From Mucilaginibacter sp. UBA4741 (GTDB lineage Bacteria; Bacteroidota; Bacteroidia; Sphingobacteriales; Sphingobacteriaceae): a stretch of 6,954 nt of DNA. Every line of letters begins with the position of its first letter. The first letter of the stretch is position 1. The notes under the pieces are model-generated. The model was not told the DNA's origin. It was given only the letters and a program-made list of their open reading frames with translations, and did not search any database. Below, one piece after another: positions 5,953-6,954 of the stretch. The position numbers were made by a program, and so were the translations under genes. The stretch is from NCBI GenBank assembly GCA_002403905.1, contig DHIR01000099.1:1-6954 (forward strand), given 5' to 3'.

Positions 5953-6917
5953 TAATCCTTAAATAAACTATCTACGAACGCTTTACGATCAAACAATTGT
6001 AAATGATCAACGCCTTCGCCAACTCCTATATATTTTACCGGTATTTTAAACTGATCTGATATGCCTATCACCACGCCACCTTTTGCTGTGCCGTCCAATT
6101 TAGTTAAAGCTAATGCATTAACGGCGGTGGCTTCGGTAAATTGCTTGCATTGCTCAATAGCGTTTTGCCCGGTTGATGCATCAAGCACCAACAAGATCTC
6201 GTGCGGTGCACCGGGAACTACCTTTTGCATTACGTTTTTGATCTTGGTTAGCTCGTTCATCAAACCAACCTTGTTGTGTAACCGGCCTGCAGTATCAATA
6301 ATTGCCACATCGTCACCTGCCGCAACTGCAGATTTTAACGTATCAAAAGCAACAGATGCTGGATCTGACCCCATTGCCTGCGCTACAACTTTTACGCCTA
6401 CACGCTCGCCCCAAAGTTTTATCTGCTCGACAGCTGCCGCGCGAAAAGTATCGGCTGCGCCTAATACTACCTGGTTGCCTGCTTGTTTTAATTTATGGGC
6501 CAGTTTGCCAATGGTAGTAGTTTTACCCACGCCATTAACACCGACCACCATAATTACATAAGGCTTATGCGTGCCATATTCAAAGCTTGAAAAATCGTTG
6601 CTGTTATTTTCGGCAAGTAGTTGTTGGATCTCATCGCGAAGTAAGCCTTGAAGATCGCCGGTGCTTACATATTTATCACGGGCCACGCGGGCCTGTATAC
6701 GTTCGATTATTTTAAGCGTGGTTTGTACACCAACATCTGATGTTACCAGTACTTCTTCCAGTTCATCCAGCACATCATCATCAACGGTTGATTTGCCGGC
6801 TATTACTTTGGTGATCTTTGAAAAAAAGTTATCCTTGGTTTTTTCTAAACCAACATCAAGCGCCTCTTGTTCTTGAGGTGTGCTTTCCTTTTTCTTAAAA
6901 AAATCAAATAGTCCCAT
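5952..6917 (-). CDS. ftsY: Signal recognition particle receptor FtsY (SRP GTPase)
   Basis: A 321-residue SRP receptor that docks the Ffh-ribosome complex at the inner membrane for co-translational insertion. It has a short amphipathic, basic start (MGLFDFFKKK) for membrane contact and lacks the long acidic A domain of E. coli FtsY. The helical N domain covers about 20-105. The G domain shows G1 GVNGVGKTT (126-134), the DTFRAAA motif (156-162), DTAGR (208-212), TKLD (272-275) with the following GTAKGG, and the closing GVGE (298-301). All GTPase motifs are intact. FtsY is separated from the related Ffh by the absence of a C-terminal Met-rich M domain. The start at 6917 is fixed by the typical MGLFDFFKK beginning. 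rimO follows after 95 nt. In Bacteroidota I recall ribosomal protein genes rpmB and rpmG upstream of ftsY, but that lies outside this window. Confidence 0.97.
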   Translation of the reverse strand: MGLFDFFKKKESTPQEQEALDVGLEKTKDNFFSKITKVIAGKSTVDDDVLDELEEVLVTSDVGVQTTLKIIERIQARVARDKYVSTGDLQGLLRDEIQQLLAENNSNDFSSFEYGTHKPYVIMVVGVNGVGKTTTIGKLAHKLKQAGNQVVLGAADTFRAAAVEQIKLWGERVGVKVVAQAMGSDPASVAFDTLKSAVAAGDDVAIIDTAGRLHNKVGLMNELTKIKNVMQKVVPGAPHEILLVLDASTGQNAIEQCKQFTEATAVNALALTKLDGTAKGGVVIGISDQFKIPVKYIGVGEGVDHLQLFDRKAFVDSLFKD

Positions 6918-6928
6918 GTGTGTTTAGC

Positions 6929-6954
6929 TATGCAGATGTGCAAATATGCGGATG
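6929..6954. repeat. Start of a 16-bp-period direct repeat upstream of ftsY
   Basis: TATGCAGATG (6929-6938) recurs as TATGCGGATG (6945-6954), 9 of 10 bases identical with a 16-base period. The window ends inside the second copy, so the number of units is unknown. On the - strand the same DNA reads CATATTTGCACATCTGCATA, which overlaps the candidate ftsY -7 element. Confidence 0.45.
6941..6948 (-). promoter_or_regulatory. Candidate -7 element of ftsY
   Basis: CATATTTG on the - strand matches TAnnTTTG except for the first base and lies 23 nt before the ftsY ATG, leaving room for a short leader. The -33 element would fall outside the window, so the promoter cannot be confirmed. The motif is part of a short direct repeat, which weakens the call. 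Confidence 0.35.

Noticed and set aside
6061..6561. A 166-codon open frame on the + strand inside ftsY
   Set aside because: It is fully antisense to a well-conserved GTPase gene, has no recognisable domain, and arises from the codon usage of ftsY on the other strand.

Overview
The window looks like chromosomal DNA of a Bacteroidota bacterium, most likely of the Sphingobacteriaceae (Mucilaginibacter or Pedobacter type). This rests on the style of the LepB, RimO, FtsY and BshC proteins, on promoter-like TAnnTTTG (-7) motifs, on the absence of clear Shine-Dalgarno sequences, on an IPT/TIG-NHL lipoprotein, and on C-rich intergenic repeats that I recall as common in that family. The genus is an inference. 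I see no mobile gene, CRISPR array, tRNA, rRNA or defence system.

Layout: the left edge carries the last 55 codons of a signal peptidase I gene (lepB) on the + strand. All other genes lie on the - strand and are read right to left: ftsY (SRP receptor GTPase), rimO (ribosomal protein S12 methylthiotransferase), bshC (bacillithiol synthesis, last step), a lipoprotein with a TIG domain and six NHL repeats, and an Ldh2-family malate/lactate-type dehydrogenase that converges on lepB. All genes inside the window are intact; only lepB is cut, by the window edge.

Transcription: ftsY and rimO are separated by 95 nt filled with an inverted pair of hairpin repeats and are probably one unit. bshC has a good Bacteroidota promoter (TTTG-N19-TACATTTG) in the short gap after rimO, with an inverted repeat around the -33 element. 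The lipoprotein gene follows bshC after 59 nt and may be co-transcribed; it ends in a strong 13-bp-stem terminator. The dehydrogenase has a perfect -7 element (TATATTTG) just after that terminator and only 3 nt before its ATG. lepB and the dehydrogenase share a bidirectional terminator.

Functionally, lepB and ftsY belong to protein export, rimO to ribosome modification and bshC to low-molecular-weight thiol supply; these are housekeeping genes. The lipoprotein and the dehydrogenase have no assignable substrate. The part most worth a second look is the non-coding DNA: four copies of a C-rich repeat in two inward-facing inverted pairs, three of them beginning exactly at a stop codon and two showing compensatory changes in their hairpin stem, plus two genes whose -7 promoter motif almost touches the start codon.
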